A stretch of DNA of 59,437 nt from Aliiroseovarius sp. (GCF_030148435.1 NZ_JASBTN010000023.1:1-59437), one strand, 5' to 3'. Positions 17,751 to 26,886 are shown, counted from the first letter of the stretch. Translations and numbers: made by a program. The notes: a model not told the origin generated them from the sequence alone.

Positions 17751-18767
17751 GTGCAGACCGACACCGAACCAACCGCCGTGCAGGCGACCGGGGCCACTGG
17801 TGCGGCCCAGCTGCCACAAGTGACCGAAGCGCGCAACCCGGGCATGGTGCTCGACATGGACTGGGTGCGGGCCGTGCAGGCCAATACCTCGGCCATCGAA
17901 CGGCGCTGCAAGACCCTGCCTGGCCGCCGCTCGGTCAAGAAAAGCCACCAGGCCGCCTGGCTCCTGAAGGCCATTACCTGCATCGACCTGACCACGTTGT
18001 CGGGCGATGACACGGCGGGTCGCGTGCGCAGGCTATGCGCCAAGGCCGCGCACCCGGTGCGCCCGGACATTCTGCAGACGCTCGGGGTCGAGGGCATCAC
18101 CACCGGCGCGGTCTGCGTCTATCACGACATGATCGAACCGGCGGTCGAAGCGCTGGACGGCACTGGCATCCCGGTCGCCGCCGTATCGACCGGCTTCCCG
18201 GCGGGGCTTTCCCCCTTCCACCTGCGCCTTGAGGAAATCCGCGAAAGCGTGAAGGCCGGGGCCCATGAGATCGACATCGTCATTTCCCGCCGCCACGTGC
18301 TGACCGGCGACTGGCATGCGCTCTATGACGAGATGAAGGCCTTCCGCGCCGCCTGTGGCGAGGCCCATGTGAAAGCGATCCTGGCCACCGGTGAACTCGG
18401 GTCTCTGCGCAATGTCGCGCGCGCCTCGCTGGTGTGCATGATGGCCGGGGCCGATTTCATCAAGACCTCGACCGGCAAGGAAAGCGTGAACGCCACCCTG
18501 CCCGTTTCCCTGACCATGATCCGCGCGATCCGTGACTATCACGCGCGCACCGGGTATCGCGTGGGCTACAAGCCCGCGGGCGGGATTTCCAAGGCCAAGG
18601 ACGCGATCACCTACCTGGCGCTGATGAAGGACGAGCTGGGCGACCGCTGGCTGCAACCCGACCTGTTCCGCTTTGGCGCCTCGTCCCTGCTGGGCGATAT
18701 CGAACGCCAGCTGGAACACCATGTCACCGGCCAGTATTCGGCCTCCTATCGTCATCCCATGGGGTAA
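17751..18767 (+). CDS. deoC: Deoxyribose-phosphate aldolase DeoC
   Basis: Class I aldolase splitting 2-deoxyribose-5-phosphate into acetaldehyde and glyceraldehyde-3-phosphate, in nucleoside breakdown. I choose the GTG at 17751 (338 aa) because GAGGGA lies just upstream; the frame is open from a TTG at 17691 but without a ribosome-binding site. Motifs are the Schiff-base lysine in VGYKPAGGISKAKDA, FIKTSTGKESVNAT, and the DLTTLSGDDT and EIDIVISR strands. It is longer than E. coli DeoC (259 aa) through an N-terminal extension of about 70 residues. It is followed after three bases by a dehydrogenase that can take the acetaldehyde. Confidence 0.92.
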   Translation: MQTDTEPTAVQATGATGAAQLPQVTEARNPGMVLDMDWVRAVQANTSAIERRCKTLPGRRSVKKSHQAAWLLKAITCIDLTTLSGDDTAGRVRRLCAKAAHPVRPDILQTLGVEGITTGAVCVYHDMIEPAVEALDGTGIPVAAVSTGFPAGLSPFHLRLEEIRESVKAGAHEIDIVISRRHVLTGDWHALYDEMKAFRAACGEAHVKAILATGELGSLRNVARASLVCMMAGADFIKTSTGKESVNATLPVSLTMIRAIRDYHARTGYRVGYKPAGGISKAKDAITYLALMKDELGDRWLQPDLFRFGASSLLGDIERQLEHHVTGQYSASYRHPMG

Positions 18768-18770
18768 GCC

Positions 18771-21122
18771 ATGACCGTCAAAGAGATCTTCGAAACCATG
18801 GACTACGGACCGGCCCCGGAAAGCGCGGGCGAGGCGATGGCCTGGCTGGATGGCACGGGCCGCGCCTTTGGGTCGTTCATCGACGGCAAGCTGGGCGCGG
18901 TGGGCGAAACATTCGAGGCAAAGAACCCCGCCACCGGCGAGGTTCTGGCCCAACTGACCCAGGCCACGCCCGATGACGTGGACGCGGCCATCATGGCCGC
19001 CCGCCGTGCCTTTGGCGCCTGGTCGAAACGCCCGGGGCATGAGCGCGCCAAGTACCTCTATGCGCTGGCCCGCCTGGTGCAGAAACACGCGCGGCTGTTT
19101 GCCGTGCTGGAAACGCTCGACAACGGCAAGCCGATCCGGGAAAGCCGCGACATCGACATCCCGCTGGTCGCGCGCCATTTCTACTACCACGCCGGTATGG
19201 CCCAGCTGATGGGCAGCGAACTGCCCGATCGCGAGGCGCTGGGGGTCTGCGGGCAGATCATCCCGTGGAACTTCCCGCTGTTGATGCTCGCCTGGAAAGT
19301 CGCGCCCGCCATCGCCATGGGCAACACGGTGGTCTTGAAACCCGCCGAATATACCTCGCTGACCGCGCTGCTGTTCGCGCAGGTCTGTCAGGAGGCCGGG
19401 CTGCCCAAGGGGGTCCTCAACATCGTCACCGGCGATGGCCGCGTCGGCGAGGCGATCTGCACCCACGAGGATGTGGACAAGATCGCCTTCACCGGCTCGA
19501 CCGAGGTGGGTCGGATCATCCGTCGCGCCACCGCCGGATCGGGCAAGGCGCTGACGCTCGAACTGGGCGGCAAGTCGCCCTATATCGTCTTCGACGATGC
19601 CGACCTGGATTCAGCGGTCGAAGGGCTGGTTGATGCGATCTGGTTCAACCAGGGTCAGGTCTGCTGCGCCGGGTCCCGCCTTTTGGTGCAGGAGGGCGTG
19701 GCCGACCGTTTCCACGCCAAGCTGCGCGCCCGGATGGAGGGGCTGCGCGTCGGCAATCCGTTGGACAAGGTGATCGACGTGGGTGCACTGGTGGACCCGG
19801 TGCAGTTGCAGACCGTCACCTCGCTGGTGGACAGCGCGGCGGGGGAAGGCGAGGTCTTTCGCGCGCCCTGCGACCTGCCCGAGAACGGCTGTTTCTACCC
19901 ACCCACCCTGATCACCGGGCTGAGCCAGAGCTCGACCCTGATGCAGGAGGAAATCTTCGGCCCCGTGCTGGTCTCGACCACATTCCGCACGCCCGCCGAG
20001 GCGGTCGCGATGGCCAACAACACCCGCTATGGGCTGGCCGCTTCGGTCTGGTCGGAAAACGTGAACCTGGCGCTGGACGTGGCACCGAAACTGGTCGCGG
20101 GCGTGGTCTGGGTGAACGGCACCAACATGTTCGACGCCGCCGCCGGTTTCGGCGGCGTACGCGAAAGCGGCTTCGGGCGCGAAGGTGGTTGGGAAGGCTT
20201 GCAGGCCTATACCAGGCCGCGTGCAAAGCCGGTTGCATTGAAATCGGTGGCCCCGGTTGCGGCCCCGAAGGACGCAAAGGTCGATGCGCTGGACCGTACC
20301 GCCAAGTTCTTCGTGGGCGGCAAGCAGACCCGGCCCGATGGCGGTTATTCGCAACCGGTCTGGTCGCCCAGGGGCGCGCTGCTGGGCCATGTGGGCATCG
20401 CCAACCGCAAGGACATTCGCAACGCGGTCGAGGCCGCCCATGCGGCGAAGGGATGGTCCGGCACCACCGCCCATCTGCGCGCGCAGATCCTCTATTACAT
20501 CGCCGAAAACCTCTCGGCCCGCGCCGGGGAATTCGCCCACCGCATCAACCGGATGACCGGCAAACGTAATGGCGCGCGCGAAGTCGAGGCTGCCGTTTCG
20601 CGCCTGTTCAGCTACGGCGCCTGGGCGGACAAGTTCGATGGCGCGGCGAAACCCGTACCCCTGCGTGGCGTGGCCTTGGCAATGAACGAACCGGTCGGTG
20701 TGATCGGCGCCTTCTGCCCGGACGATCAGCCTCTGCTGGGGCTGGTCTCGCTGGTCGCCCCGGCCATCGCGATGGGCAACCGCGTGGTTGCCGTGGCCTC
20801 CGAACCCTACCCGCTGGCCGCCACCGATTTTTACCAGGTGCTGGAGACCTCGGACGTGCCGGGCGGCGTGGTCAACATCCTCACCGGGGCGCATGCGGAG
20901 CTGGCAGGCACGTTGGCCGGGCACCTGGACGTGGACGCGGTCTGGAGCCACTCGGGCGCGGATATCTCCGCCCTGATCGAGGACGCCTCGGCCGGCAATA
21001 TCAAGCGAACCTGGGTGAACAACGCCAAGGGGCGCGACTGGTATGGGACGGCAGGTGAGGGGCGCGAGTTCCTTTCCCAGGCGACCGAGGTCAAAACCGT
21101 CTGGGTGCCCTACGGGGAATAG
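18771..21122 (+). CDS. ALDH16-family two-domain aldehyde dehydrogenase
   Basis: A 783-aa protein with two aldehyde-dehydrogenase domains. Domain one (about 30-490) is complete: IIPWNFPLLMLAWKVAPAIA, FTGSTEVGR, LELGGKSPYIVF and catalytic cysteines 298/299 in FNQGQVCCAGSRLL. Domain two (about 505-783) keeps the NAD-fold half (VGVIGAFCPDDQPLLGLVSL) but ends before a catalytic Cys segment and has VWSHSGADIS where the FTGS motif should be, so it is probably structural. This is the ALDH16 layout, known in bacteria including a structurally studied Rhodobacteraceae enzyme. Placed three bases after deoC, it most likely oxidises the acetaldehyde made by DeoC. Confidence 0.88.
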   Translation: MTVKEIFETMDYGPAPESAGEAMAWLDGTGRAFGSFIDGKLGAVGETFEAKNPATGEVLAQLTQATPDDVDAAIMAARRAFGAWSKRPGHERAKYLYALARLVQKHARLFAVLETLDNGKPIRESRDIDIPLVARHFYYHAGMAQLMGSELPDREALGVCGQIIPWNFPLLMLAWKVAPAIAMGNTVVLKPAEYTSLTALLFAQVCQEAGLPKGVLNIVTGDGRVGEAICTHEDVDKIAFTGSTEVGRIIRRATAGSGKALTLELGGKSPYIVFDDADLDSAVEGLVDAIWFNQGQVCCAGSRLLVQEGVADRFHAKLRARMEGLRVGNPLDKVIDVGALVDPVQLQTVTSLVDSAAGEGEVFRAPCDLPENGCFYPPTLITGLSQSSTLMQEEIFGPVLVSTTFRTPAEAVAMANNTRYGLAASVWSENVNLALDVAPKLVAGVVWVNGTNMFDAAAGFGGVRESGFGREGGWEGLQAYTRPRAKPVALKSVAPVAAPKDAKVDALDRTAKFFVGGKQTRPDGGYSQPVWSPRGALLGHVGIANRKDIRNAVEAAHAAKGWSGTTAHLRAQILYYIAENLSARAGEFAHRINRMTGKRNGAREVEAAVSRLFSYGAWADKFDGAAKPVPLRGVALAMNEPVGVIGAFCPDDQPLLGLVSLVAPAIAMGNRVVAVASEPYPLAATDFYQVLETSDVPGGVVNILTGAHAELAGTLAGHLDVDAVWSHSGADISALIEDASAGNIKRTWVNNAKGRDWYGTAGEGREFLSQATEVKTVWVPYGE

Positions 21123-21141
21123 GCCCGGCGCCGTTCAAACG

Positions 21142-21170
21142 AAAGGGCCACGCGAACTGCGTGGCCCTTT
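21142..21170. terminator. Bidirectional terminator between ALDH16 and the DUF1523 gene
   Basis: AAAGGGCCACGC (21142-21153) pairs perfectly with GCGTGGCCCTTT (21159-21170) around a 5-base loop. The A-rich and T-rich ends let it work for both converging genes. Confidence 0.85.
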
Positions 21171-21187
21171 GCTGTTTTCTTCCCGGC

Positions 21188-21874
21188 TCAGCGTTTCGGT
21201 TTTGACCGCCAGGTGCCCAGCCAGCGCGAGAAGCGCCCCCTGGCATCCTCCGCGCGGGCATCAACCCTTTCCCAGGCTTCCCCCGCCTCGCTCAATGCCG
21301 GGTCGATGGAACGTTCGCGGAATTGCCGCCACATCGCGCGGATGAACAGCGCGGCCGCGCCGAGGAAGATGAAAAAGAATATGTTGAACCACGGGATGAT
21401 GCGCACGTCCGGCCCTTCCACGGGCCGGATCCCGATCGCGTTCGGATAGATCGTGAAGAAGCGGTTACGCCAGCCGTAATGGGTGATCACCACCCATTGT
21501 TCGTTCTCCGGGGACGAGACATTTGCCTGCGCCTCGGCCTGCAGGTCCGAACTGTCGAACTTGAAATAGGGCGGCCAGATCCAGCCGGTGTCCTCGTTAC
21601 GATAGACCATCACGCCTTCGGCCTCGCGCGGGATGAATCCCAACAGGAAGGTCTTGCGTTTGGAGGTCGAGATCAGCCGGATATCCCGCGTCGCCAGCTC
21701 CTGGTTGGCGCTATCGGCCTGGGCAAAGAAGATCCGGTTGATGGAGCTGAAATCCATGCGGATCACCTCGGTCCCGCTGATCCGTGCCACGTCATGCTGC
21801 GGCAGCACGTAAAGAAACAGCGTCCCGAAGGTCAGGAACAGCACGATACGAAGGGTGTTTTTCACATACGCCAT
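21188..21874 (-). CDS. DUF1523-family membrane protein
   Basis: A 228-aa protein of unknown function resembling the DUF1523 family common in Rhodobacteraceae. An N-terminal hydrophobic segment (about 9-26, IVLFLTFGTLFLYVLPQHD) acts as anchor or uncleaved signal. A mostly beta periplasmic domain follows with the conserved-looking ARISGTEVIRMD and a W-rich part (TGWIWPPYFKFD). A second membrane helix lies at about 163-183 (WFNIFFFIFLGAAALFI), and the tail is charged and probably cytoplasmic. It is the last gene of the AAA+ operon, seven bases after the small membrane protein. Function is not known. Confidence 0.75.
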   Translation of the reverse strand: MAYVKNTLRIVLFLTFGTLFLYVLPQHDVARISGTEVIRMDFSSINRIFFAQADSANQELATRDIRLISTSKRKTFLLGFIPREAEGVMVYRNEDTGWIWPPYFKFDSSDLQAEAQANVSSPENEQWVVITHYGWRNRFFTIYPNAIGIRPVEGPDVRIIPWFNIFFFIFLGAAALFIRAMWRQFRERSIDPALSEAGEAWERVDARAEDARGRFSRWLGTWRSKPKR

Positions 21875-21881
21875 TTGCGCC

Positions 21882-22151
21882 TCAATTCGTCATGATCAAT
21901 GTGGCGATGACCAGAACGGCCGGCACCACGTAAACAAGCAGGATCAGCTTCGGGCGGATACCGGCATTATACTCGGTCATGCCCGCTTCGATAAAATCCG
22001 CGCGCGCGGCGCTGTCACTGTCGCCCGGGTGGTTTTCCGCCCATTCCCCCTCCAGCTTTTCGCGCCGGACCGAGCGGGAATAGACGCTGATCGCGACATA
22101 GACGACGCTCAGCCCGATGAAGCCGAAAATCAGCAGTCGCAGCAATCCCAT
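21882..22151 (-). CDS. Small two-helix membrane protein of the AAA+ operon
   Basis: An 89-aa protein with a membrane helix at about 3-23 (LLRLLIFGFIGLSVVYVAISV), a charged cytoplasmic or periplasmic middle (RREKLEGEWAENHPGDSD) and a second helix at about 67-86 (PKLILLVYVVPAVLVIATLI). It starts three bases after the stop of the upstream 450-aa gene and ends seven bases before the DUF1523 gene, so it belongs to the same transcript. No function recognised; a membrane anchor or assembly partner for the larger proteins is a guess from position. Confidence 0.7.
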   Translation of the reverse strand: MGLLRLLIFGFIGLSVVYVAISVYSRSVRREKLEGEWAENHPGDSDSAARADFIEAGMTEYNAGIRPKLILLVYVVPAVLVIATLIMTN

Positions 22152-22154
22152 GCG

Positions 22155-23507
22155 TCACCTCCTCCTGATCGCACCCCAGGGGCCGACCAGGTCGACCAGA
22201 TCCGGTTTGCGGGGCGGCGGCAGGGGCGCCTGGACAGCCATTTCCCGCCCGCCAAACAGCGCCTCGCGCGCGCCGGCCTTGTTGGCCATATAGTCACGAT
22301 AAAGAAACTCTGCCACATATTCCTTCTTGCGTTCGGGCCAGCGCGCATAGGCCTGATAAAACGCCTGCTTGTGGCAGATGAAGAGCTGGCGGAAGTCCTT
22401 CGGCGCGAGCTCGGCCAGAAGCTGGTTGATCAGGTCGCGGTCCGGGTGATCGGGCCGTGCGCGCAGGGTGTAGAAATAAGCCGGGTGGCGCGAAGTGATG
22501 CGCGGCCATTTGCCGTTGTTCTCGGCCCAGCGCACTAGGGCGGCCAGCGCCTGGAACTCCTCGGGCAGATCGCGACCCATGCGGTGGGCCAGTTGGCGCA
22601 GCTCGCGGGCGGACATGGCGCCCATGTCCTCGCCCTTCGATGCCGCCGCATCCACCAGGATGAAATCCATCTTCTGGCGCAGGATCGTCGCACCGTTCAC
22701 GCCGCGCGCCTTGATGACCGGCTCGACCAGCCCGTTCACCTCCAGGAAAGTGGCGATCCCGTTGGGTTCATTGCGCGTAAAGACGTCACCCACCGGCAAC
22801 CTTTCGGCCGGTTTTTCCCCCATCGCGATCACCGCCGGGTGTTCGACATCGCGAAACACATAGAGCCCGTCGAAATGGTCGGTCCAGAAATTCCCCTGCG
22901 CGTATTCCGCGCGGCCCAGATCAATCGGTGTGCGCGTCACGTCGCCGGTCTGTTTGGCCAGCCCGATCATCTCGGCGATCAGCACATCATCGAACCAGGC
23001 GTCGGGCTTGGCCTGGAACGCGTCGATCTTGTCCGCCAGCAGCCGCGCATTGGCGACATGGGCCTGGGTGGTGTCGGCCTCCACCACGATCTTGCGAATA
23101 TCGAAGAGTTTCGCGGGCGTGGAAACCTCGTAGACCGAGTTCATCAGCTCGCCCGCCACCGCGTCATGGGCGGTGAGCGCAAAGAGCTTCGCCTCGTTGT
23201 CCTCGATGAACTGGCGCAGGATCCCGCGCGATGTCGAGAATTTCGCGTTCAGAAGCGGCGCGCGGCGCTGGTCCGTGGTGAGGATGATGAACTGACGATT
23301 GCAGCCGTTCGGATTCAGATAGAGGTGATCGCCCAGTTCATCCCCGATCTCGGGCGAAAACCCCGAAATGTCGATGTGGAAGTCGGGTAGCTCGGTGTGT
23401 TTGCCGGTGAGCCCCTCCAGCGCCCGGTTGTAACGCTCAATGAGCGCCGGGCTGTCCACCCGGATCAGATTGCCGAACATCAGGCCGCGTTGGATGAGGC
23501 GTTTCAT
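22155..23507 (-). CDS. Uncharacterised 450-aa protein (DUF6638-like) of the AAA+ operon
   Basis: A 450-aa soluble-looking protein with no signal peptide or membrane segment. It opens MKRLIQRGLMFGNLIRVDSP and contains NGCNRQFIILTTDQRRAPLL in the first quarter, a polar alpha-rich middle and a basic C-terminal third rich in aromatic residues. I believe it belongs to the family named DUF6638 in Rhodobacteraceae but cannot verify that. It lies between the AAA+ ATPase gene and the small membrane protein gene. The 239-bp gap between it and the ATPase gene contains a palindromic repeat element. No catalytic motif was recognised. Confidence 0.65.
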   Translation of the reverse strand: MKRLIQRGLMFGNLIRVDSPALIERYNRALEGLTGKHTELPDFHIDISGFSPEIGDELGDHLYLNPNGCNRQFIILTTDQRRAPLLNAKFSTSRGILRQFIEDNEAKLFALTAHDAVAGELMNSVYEVSTPAKLFDIRKIVVEADTTQAHVANARLLADKIDAFQAKPDAWFDDVLIAEMIGLAKQTGDVTRTPIDLGRAEYAQGNFWTDHFDGLYVFRDVEHPAVIAMGEKPAERLPVGDVFTRNEPNGIATFLEVNGLVEPVIKARGVNGATILRQKMDFILVDAAASKGEDMGAMSARELRQLAHRMGRDLPEEFQALAALVRWAENNGKWPRITSRHPAYFYTLRARPDHPDRDLINQLLAELAPKDFRQLFICHKQAFYQAYARWPERKKEYVAEFLYRDYMANKAGAREALFGGREMAVQAPLPPPRKPDLVDLVGPWGAIRRR

Positions 23508-23540
23508 CTACTATCTCCTGCCCTGAGTTGATCGCAGAGG

Positions 23541-23686
23541 CGCAGCCGCGATGCGCCCGACCCTGGGTGGGCGCTTGCGCAACGATACTACGGGGCGAGC
23601 GGATTGCCCCACCCGAAACCGCCGTTCGTATCGAAACATTGGAAATGCGCCCTCCCGTGGGGAGGGTCGGGCGCGTCGCGGCTGCG
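23541..23686. repeat. Palindromic element, copy A, inside the AAA+ operon
   Basis: A 146-bp element with terminal inverted repeats of 24 bp: CGCAGCCGCGATGCGCCCGA and four more bases at the left (23541-23564) match the reverse complement of the right end (23663-23686) with one difference that becomes G-U in RNA. Each half also holds its own hairpin (GCGCCC...GGGCGC left; CCCTCCC-GTG-GGGAGGG right). The centre carries CACCCGAAAC and ATCGAAAC, shared with copy B at 36255. It fills the gap between the AAA+ gene and the 450-aa gene. Confidence 0.8.
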
Positions 23687-23746
23687 CCGCTCCATCGGGG
23701 CGTTTAGGTGTTCGCTCGATCTGACTTTCTCCATACCGAATGCCAG

Positions 23747-25684
23747 TCACCCCTTCCCCTCCAGATACCGCCGTTTCGCCTCTTCGGTGCGCCCGAACTC
23801 CCGCACCATGGCCTCGATCGCGGCCTCGTCCGACTTGTCGGCATAGCGGAACTCACTATCGGCGTAGCGGTTGATCTCCTGAATGACCATGTCCACGGTG
23901 ATCGGCTGGCGCAGCTCCTCGATCATGGCGCGTTTGGTGTCGTAATCCTTGAACAGGAACAGGTCGGGGCTCTCCATCCATTCATCCGGCAGCTCGAAAT
24001 CCATCGCGCGGACCTTGATCGCGTCAGTGATGTTCTTGATTGCCCGCCCGGTGAAACGCTCGTCGGCCTCCTGGATGCCTTTCAGGTAGGTGCCCAGCTT
24101 GGCAATCGTGTCGAGCTTGCCGATGTCCTTCGACACCCGCTCGTACACCCGTACCAGCCCCTGTTCATGCGGCTTGGCGTGACTGACGAAACTGGCGGCA
24201 ACGGCCTTCTTGATCTCCTGCGCGGCGAAGGGTTCGAAATCCCCCAGAGGGATGTTGTGGTTCTTGCCCATCAGCAGGTTGAGGATGTCCACATAGTCGT
24301 CGCGCGTCTGCGGCCCATCGACCAGGAACCGCGCCCCGGCCCGCTGGCGCAGGGCGTCGTCCACGTTCTCGGGGTAGTTGCTAAACATCCCGAACGTGCA
24401 GTTGCCGCGCACCACTGTGCCCGCGCCGGCAAAGCTTTCCATCAGCACGGCGGTGATTTCGAGCTGCCCGGCCGAGCTCTGCCGATCCCCGCGTTTCCCC
24501 GCCAACTGGTCGATATCGTCTATCGAGCCAAAGCCGATCACATTCGGATCGATCACATTGTTGATGAAAGCCTTGGCGTTCTGCGCGCTCTTGCCCTGGT
24601 AGCTGTCGATACTCTCGGTCGACAGGTTCTGGTAACGGAACGGATAGCCCGCCACCTGGCAATACTCGTTGATCAGCCCGGCCATCATCTGGATCAGCGT
24701 TGTCTTGCCAGTGCCAGGCTTGCCGTCGCCCATGAAGGTAAAGATGAAGCCGCCCAGCTCGGCAAACGGGTTCAGCTTGCGGTCGAAATCATAGGCCATG
24801 AGCATTTTCGACAGTTTCATGGCCTGGTATTTCGCGATGTGATTGCCGACCACCTCGTTGGGCTTCTTGAAGCTCATCGTCAGTTTCGACCCCCTTGCCG
24901 CGCGCGCGGGGGTAAAACCGGCGATGGTCAGGTCATCGGCCTCGACACGGAAGTTGTTGGCCGTAAATGGCTCCAATCGCCCCATGGTCTGGGCCCGCAG
25001 GCCCACCTTCTCCATCAGCTGTTCGGCATAGGCCATGACGGTGGGCACAAGCTTTTCCTCGGCGTCCACAAAACTCGCCAGTTCCTGGTCCAACTCCCAA
25101 AGCGCGCCATGCAGAGCCAGCCCCGCATTGTCGGTCAGCACCTCTTCCACCGCGCCGATTTCGACGCTGACCTCGGTCGTGTGGGCGGCCAGAAGAAAGG
25201 CGGTGGTATTGGCAAAGACCGACAGGGTGACAAGGCTTTCCGCCGCCAGAAGTTCCGTGAATTCCGTCGCGCGATCCGCGCCCAGAGCACCTTCCAGATT
25301 GGCCTTTTTCAAACCGACCAGGCCGGTCTGCTCCGCATACCCTTCCCCCATCGCAAGGGCGATCGCGATGGCGCGGCGCAGGGTGTGCAGTACCGTCGCC
25401 TGGACCGGGCTGACCAGAGGGTCGCCCCCATCCGCACCCTCGATCCGTTCCACAAGACGCACACCTTCCGGCCGTGCGGTGGACCGCGTCACCAGCCCGG
25501 GCGTGGTCGAACGGAACCGCCGCCGTGTGCCGATGCCGGGGCTGCGCTCCGGCGCCGCCGCCTCCACTTTCGGCCTGGCGATCCGCGGTGTGTGATCCAC
25601 CCCCTCCAACATCGCCGCCGCCGCACCGTAATGCGCGCGGATTTCCTCTTCGCGAAGCTCCATCAGGTCGGAAGGAAGGCTCAT
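23747..25684 (-). CDS. AAA+ ATPase of unknown function
   Basis: A 645-aa protein from the ATG at 25684; the open frame reaches 26014 but that extension overlaps the next gene and is repeat-like. Residues 1-230 are helical and of unknown fold. The AAA+ module lies at about 310-520, with Walker A GDGKPGTGKTT (319-329), Walker B VIGFGSIDDID (382-392) and a sensor/arginine-finger region (CTFGMFSNYPENVDDALRQR). The C-terminal 120 residues form a further helical domain. It has no signal peptide. Single-module AAA+ proteins of this kind usually remodel or load other proteins. Partners are probably the neighbouring operon genes. The substrate is unknown. Confidence 0.8.
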   Translation of the reverse strand: MSLPSDLMELREEEIRAHYGAAAAMLEGVDHTPRIARPKVEAAAPERSPGIGTRRRFRSTTPGLVTRSTARPEGVRLVERIEGADGGDPLVSPVQATVLHTLRRAIAIALAMGEGYAEQTGLVGLKKANLEGALGADRATEFTELLAAESLVTLSVFANTTAFLLAAHTTEVSVEIGAVEEVLTDNAGLALHGALWELDQELASFVDAEEKLVPTVMAYAEQLMEKVGLRAQTMGRLEPFTANNFRVEADDLTIAGFTPARAARGSKLTMSFKKPNEVVGNHIAKYQAMKLSKMLMAYDFDRKLNPFAELGGFIFTFMGDGKPGTGKTTLIQMMAGLINEYCQVAGYPFRYQNLSTESIDSYQGKSAQNAKAFINNVIDPNVIGFGSIDDIDQLAGKRGDRQSSAGQLEITAVLMESFAGAGTVVRGNCTFGMFSNYPENVDDALRQRAGARFLVDGPQTRDDYVDILNLLMGKNHNIPLGDFEPFAAQEIKKAVAASFVSHAKPHEQGLVRVYERVSKDIGKLDTIAKLGTYLKGIQEADERFTGRAIKNITDAIKVRAMDFELPDEWMESPDLFLFKDYDTKRAMIEELRQPITVDMVIQEINRYADSEFRYADKSDEAAIEAMVREFGRTEEAKRRYLEGKG

Positions 25685-25697
25685 CACTGCATCTCTC

Positions 25698-25747
25698 TTT
25701 ATCTTGCTACAAATATCCTGGGGGGGCTGGGGGGCTAGCCCCCCAGC
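25698..25747 (+). repeat. AAATATCC-type intergenic repeat with GC hairpin
   Basis: TTTATCTTGCTACAAATATCC (21 bases, 25698-25718) is followed by the perfect 22-bp palindrome with half-site GCTGGGGGGCT (25726-25747). It fills the gap between the 379-aa gene and the AAA+ gene. Related copies occur at 40371, 58463/59236 and 59355. Confidence 0.65.
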
Positions 25748-26886
25748 TACCGGTAACTCAAAACCCGCCCCCCCGGGCTGACCACGAACTTGCGCACATC
25801 GCGGAACCCCGGCGGGTTTTTTTCCGCCAGCACCTGGTACGGGCGCTGCGGCAGGATGATCGAGCGCTCCAGCCGCGTCGCCCCGGTGTCCGCGCCGCGC
25901 CCGGCAAAGGGGTCCAGAGCAAATATCTCGCGTTCGACCGAGCCAAACCAGCCCGATTTCTCGGTCTCCACCCGCTCGCTTTCCAGCTCCTCGACAGTCC
26001 AGGCCAGCGCCCAATCCTCGCCGGGCGGGCTCTTGGCCTGTTCCAACACCTCGCGCAGGGGGCCTGTCTGGCGGGTGAATGTATGCGAATACATCGGCCC
26101 CAGGTGGATGCGTTTCAGCATCTTCGGATGCAGGTCGTCGAAGTCGCGGTCGAACCCGCTGGCGATTGTCACCAGCTTCAGCCCCCCCATCGCCTGGGCC
26201 ATCAGATGCGCCTGCACCCGGGGCCAGCGGCGTTCGTCCTTGGGCAGGGCCACGCGCCCGGTATCCTCGAGTTCCATCAGGTAGACGGTCGGGATGTTCA
26301 GGCTGCTGTCATAAACCGCCCAATGCAGCAGGTAGCGGCGGCGTTCGTCGCGTCCCCGATGGCCATTGTTGCCCAGCCAGATCACGTCCGGATGATTCTG
26401 CGGCCAGAACAGGTCGCCCTTCTGCAACTCTTCGTAATAGAGCCGCTGCGACAGGGCATATTGCAACGTGGTCGGTATCTTCAACTCGCCAACGATGGTC
26501 TGCACCATCTGCGATTTCAGATCGGCGGCCTGCGGCATACCGGCCAGGTGCTTGTCCGCCTGGGCGGCGTCAGCGGCCATCTGCAACAGCTCCGCATGGA
26601 CCGGAAAGCCGCTTTCACGCCGGTCGAATGTCAGCGCCCCGTGCCCTTCGCCGCGTCCCGACCAGAAATGCTTGTTGGCCAGCGCGCGAAAGGTAAAGCC
26701 GAGCCCGACCAGATAGCGCGCCAGCACCTCGACCTCGTCGCGCGCCATGCGGCCTTCTGCCTCCATCTGCCCGGCAACCCGGGCCAAGTGCCCGGTAATG
26801 CGCGCAAATTTGGCGAAGTAGCGCCGCGTGACCATAGTGTCCGACAGGGCCGCGTGGTCTTGGGTGAGGTCGTCTGGTTCGGTCAT
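25747..26886 (-). CDS. Uncharacterised 379-aa protein of the AAA+ operon
   Basis: A 379-aa protein without signal peptide or membrane helices. The first 60 residues are helical (TRRYFAKFARITGHLARVAG). The middle contains DLFWPQNHPDVIWLGNNGHR and YLLHWAVYDSSLNIPTVYLM, which look like buried beta strands, and the end is basic (VSPGGRVLSYR). No known enzymatic motif was recognised. It lies between the coiled-coil gene and the AAA+ ATPase gene on the same strand, with short gaps, so it is probably co-expressed and may work with the ATPase. Confidence 0.65.
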   Translation of the reverse strand: MTEPDDLTQDHAALSDTMVTRRYFAKFARITGHLARVAGQMEAEGRMARDEVEVLARYLVGLGFTFRALANKHFWSGRGEGHGALTFDRRESGFPVHAELLQMAADAAQADKHLAGMPQAADLKSQMVQTIVGELKIPTTLQYALSQRLYYEELQKGDLFWPQNHPDVIWLGNNGHRGRDERRRYLLHWAVYDSSLNIPTVYLMELEDTGRVALPKDERRWPRVQAHLMAQAMGGLKLVTIASGFDRDFDDLHPKMLKRIHLGPMYSHTFTRQTGPLREVLEQAKSPPGEDWALAWTVEELESERVETEKSGWFGSVEREIFALDPFAGRGADTGATRLERSIILPQRPYQVLAEKNPPGFRDVRKFVVSPGGRVLSYR

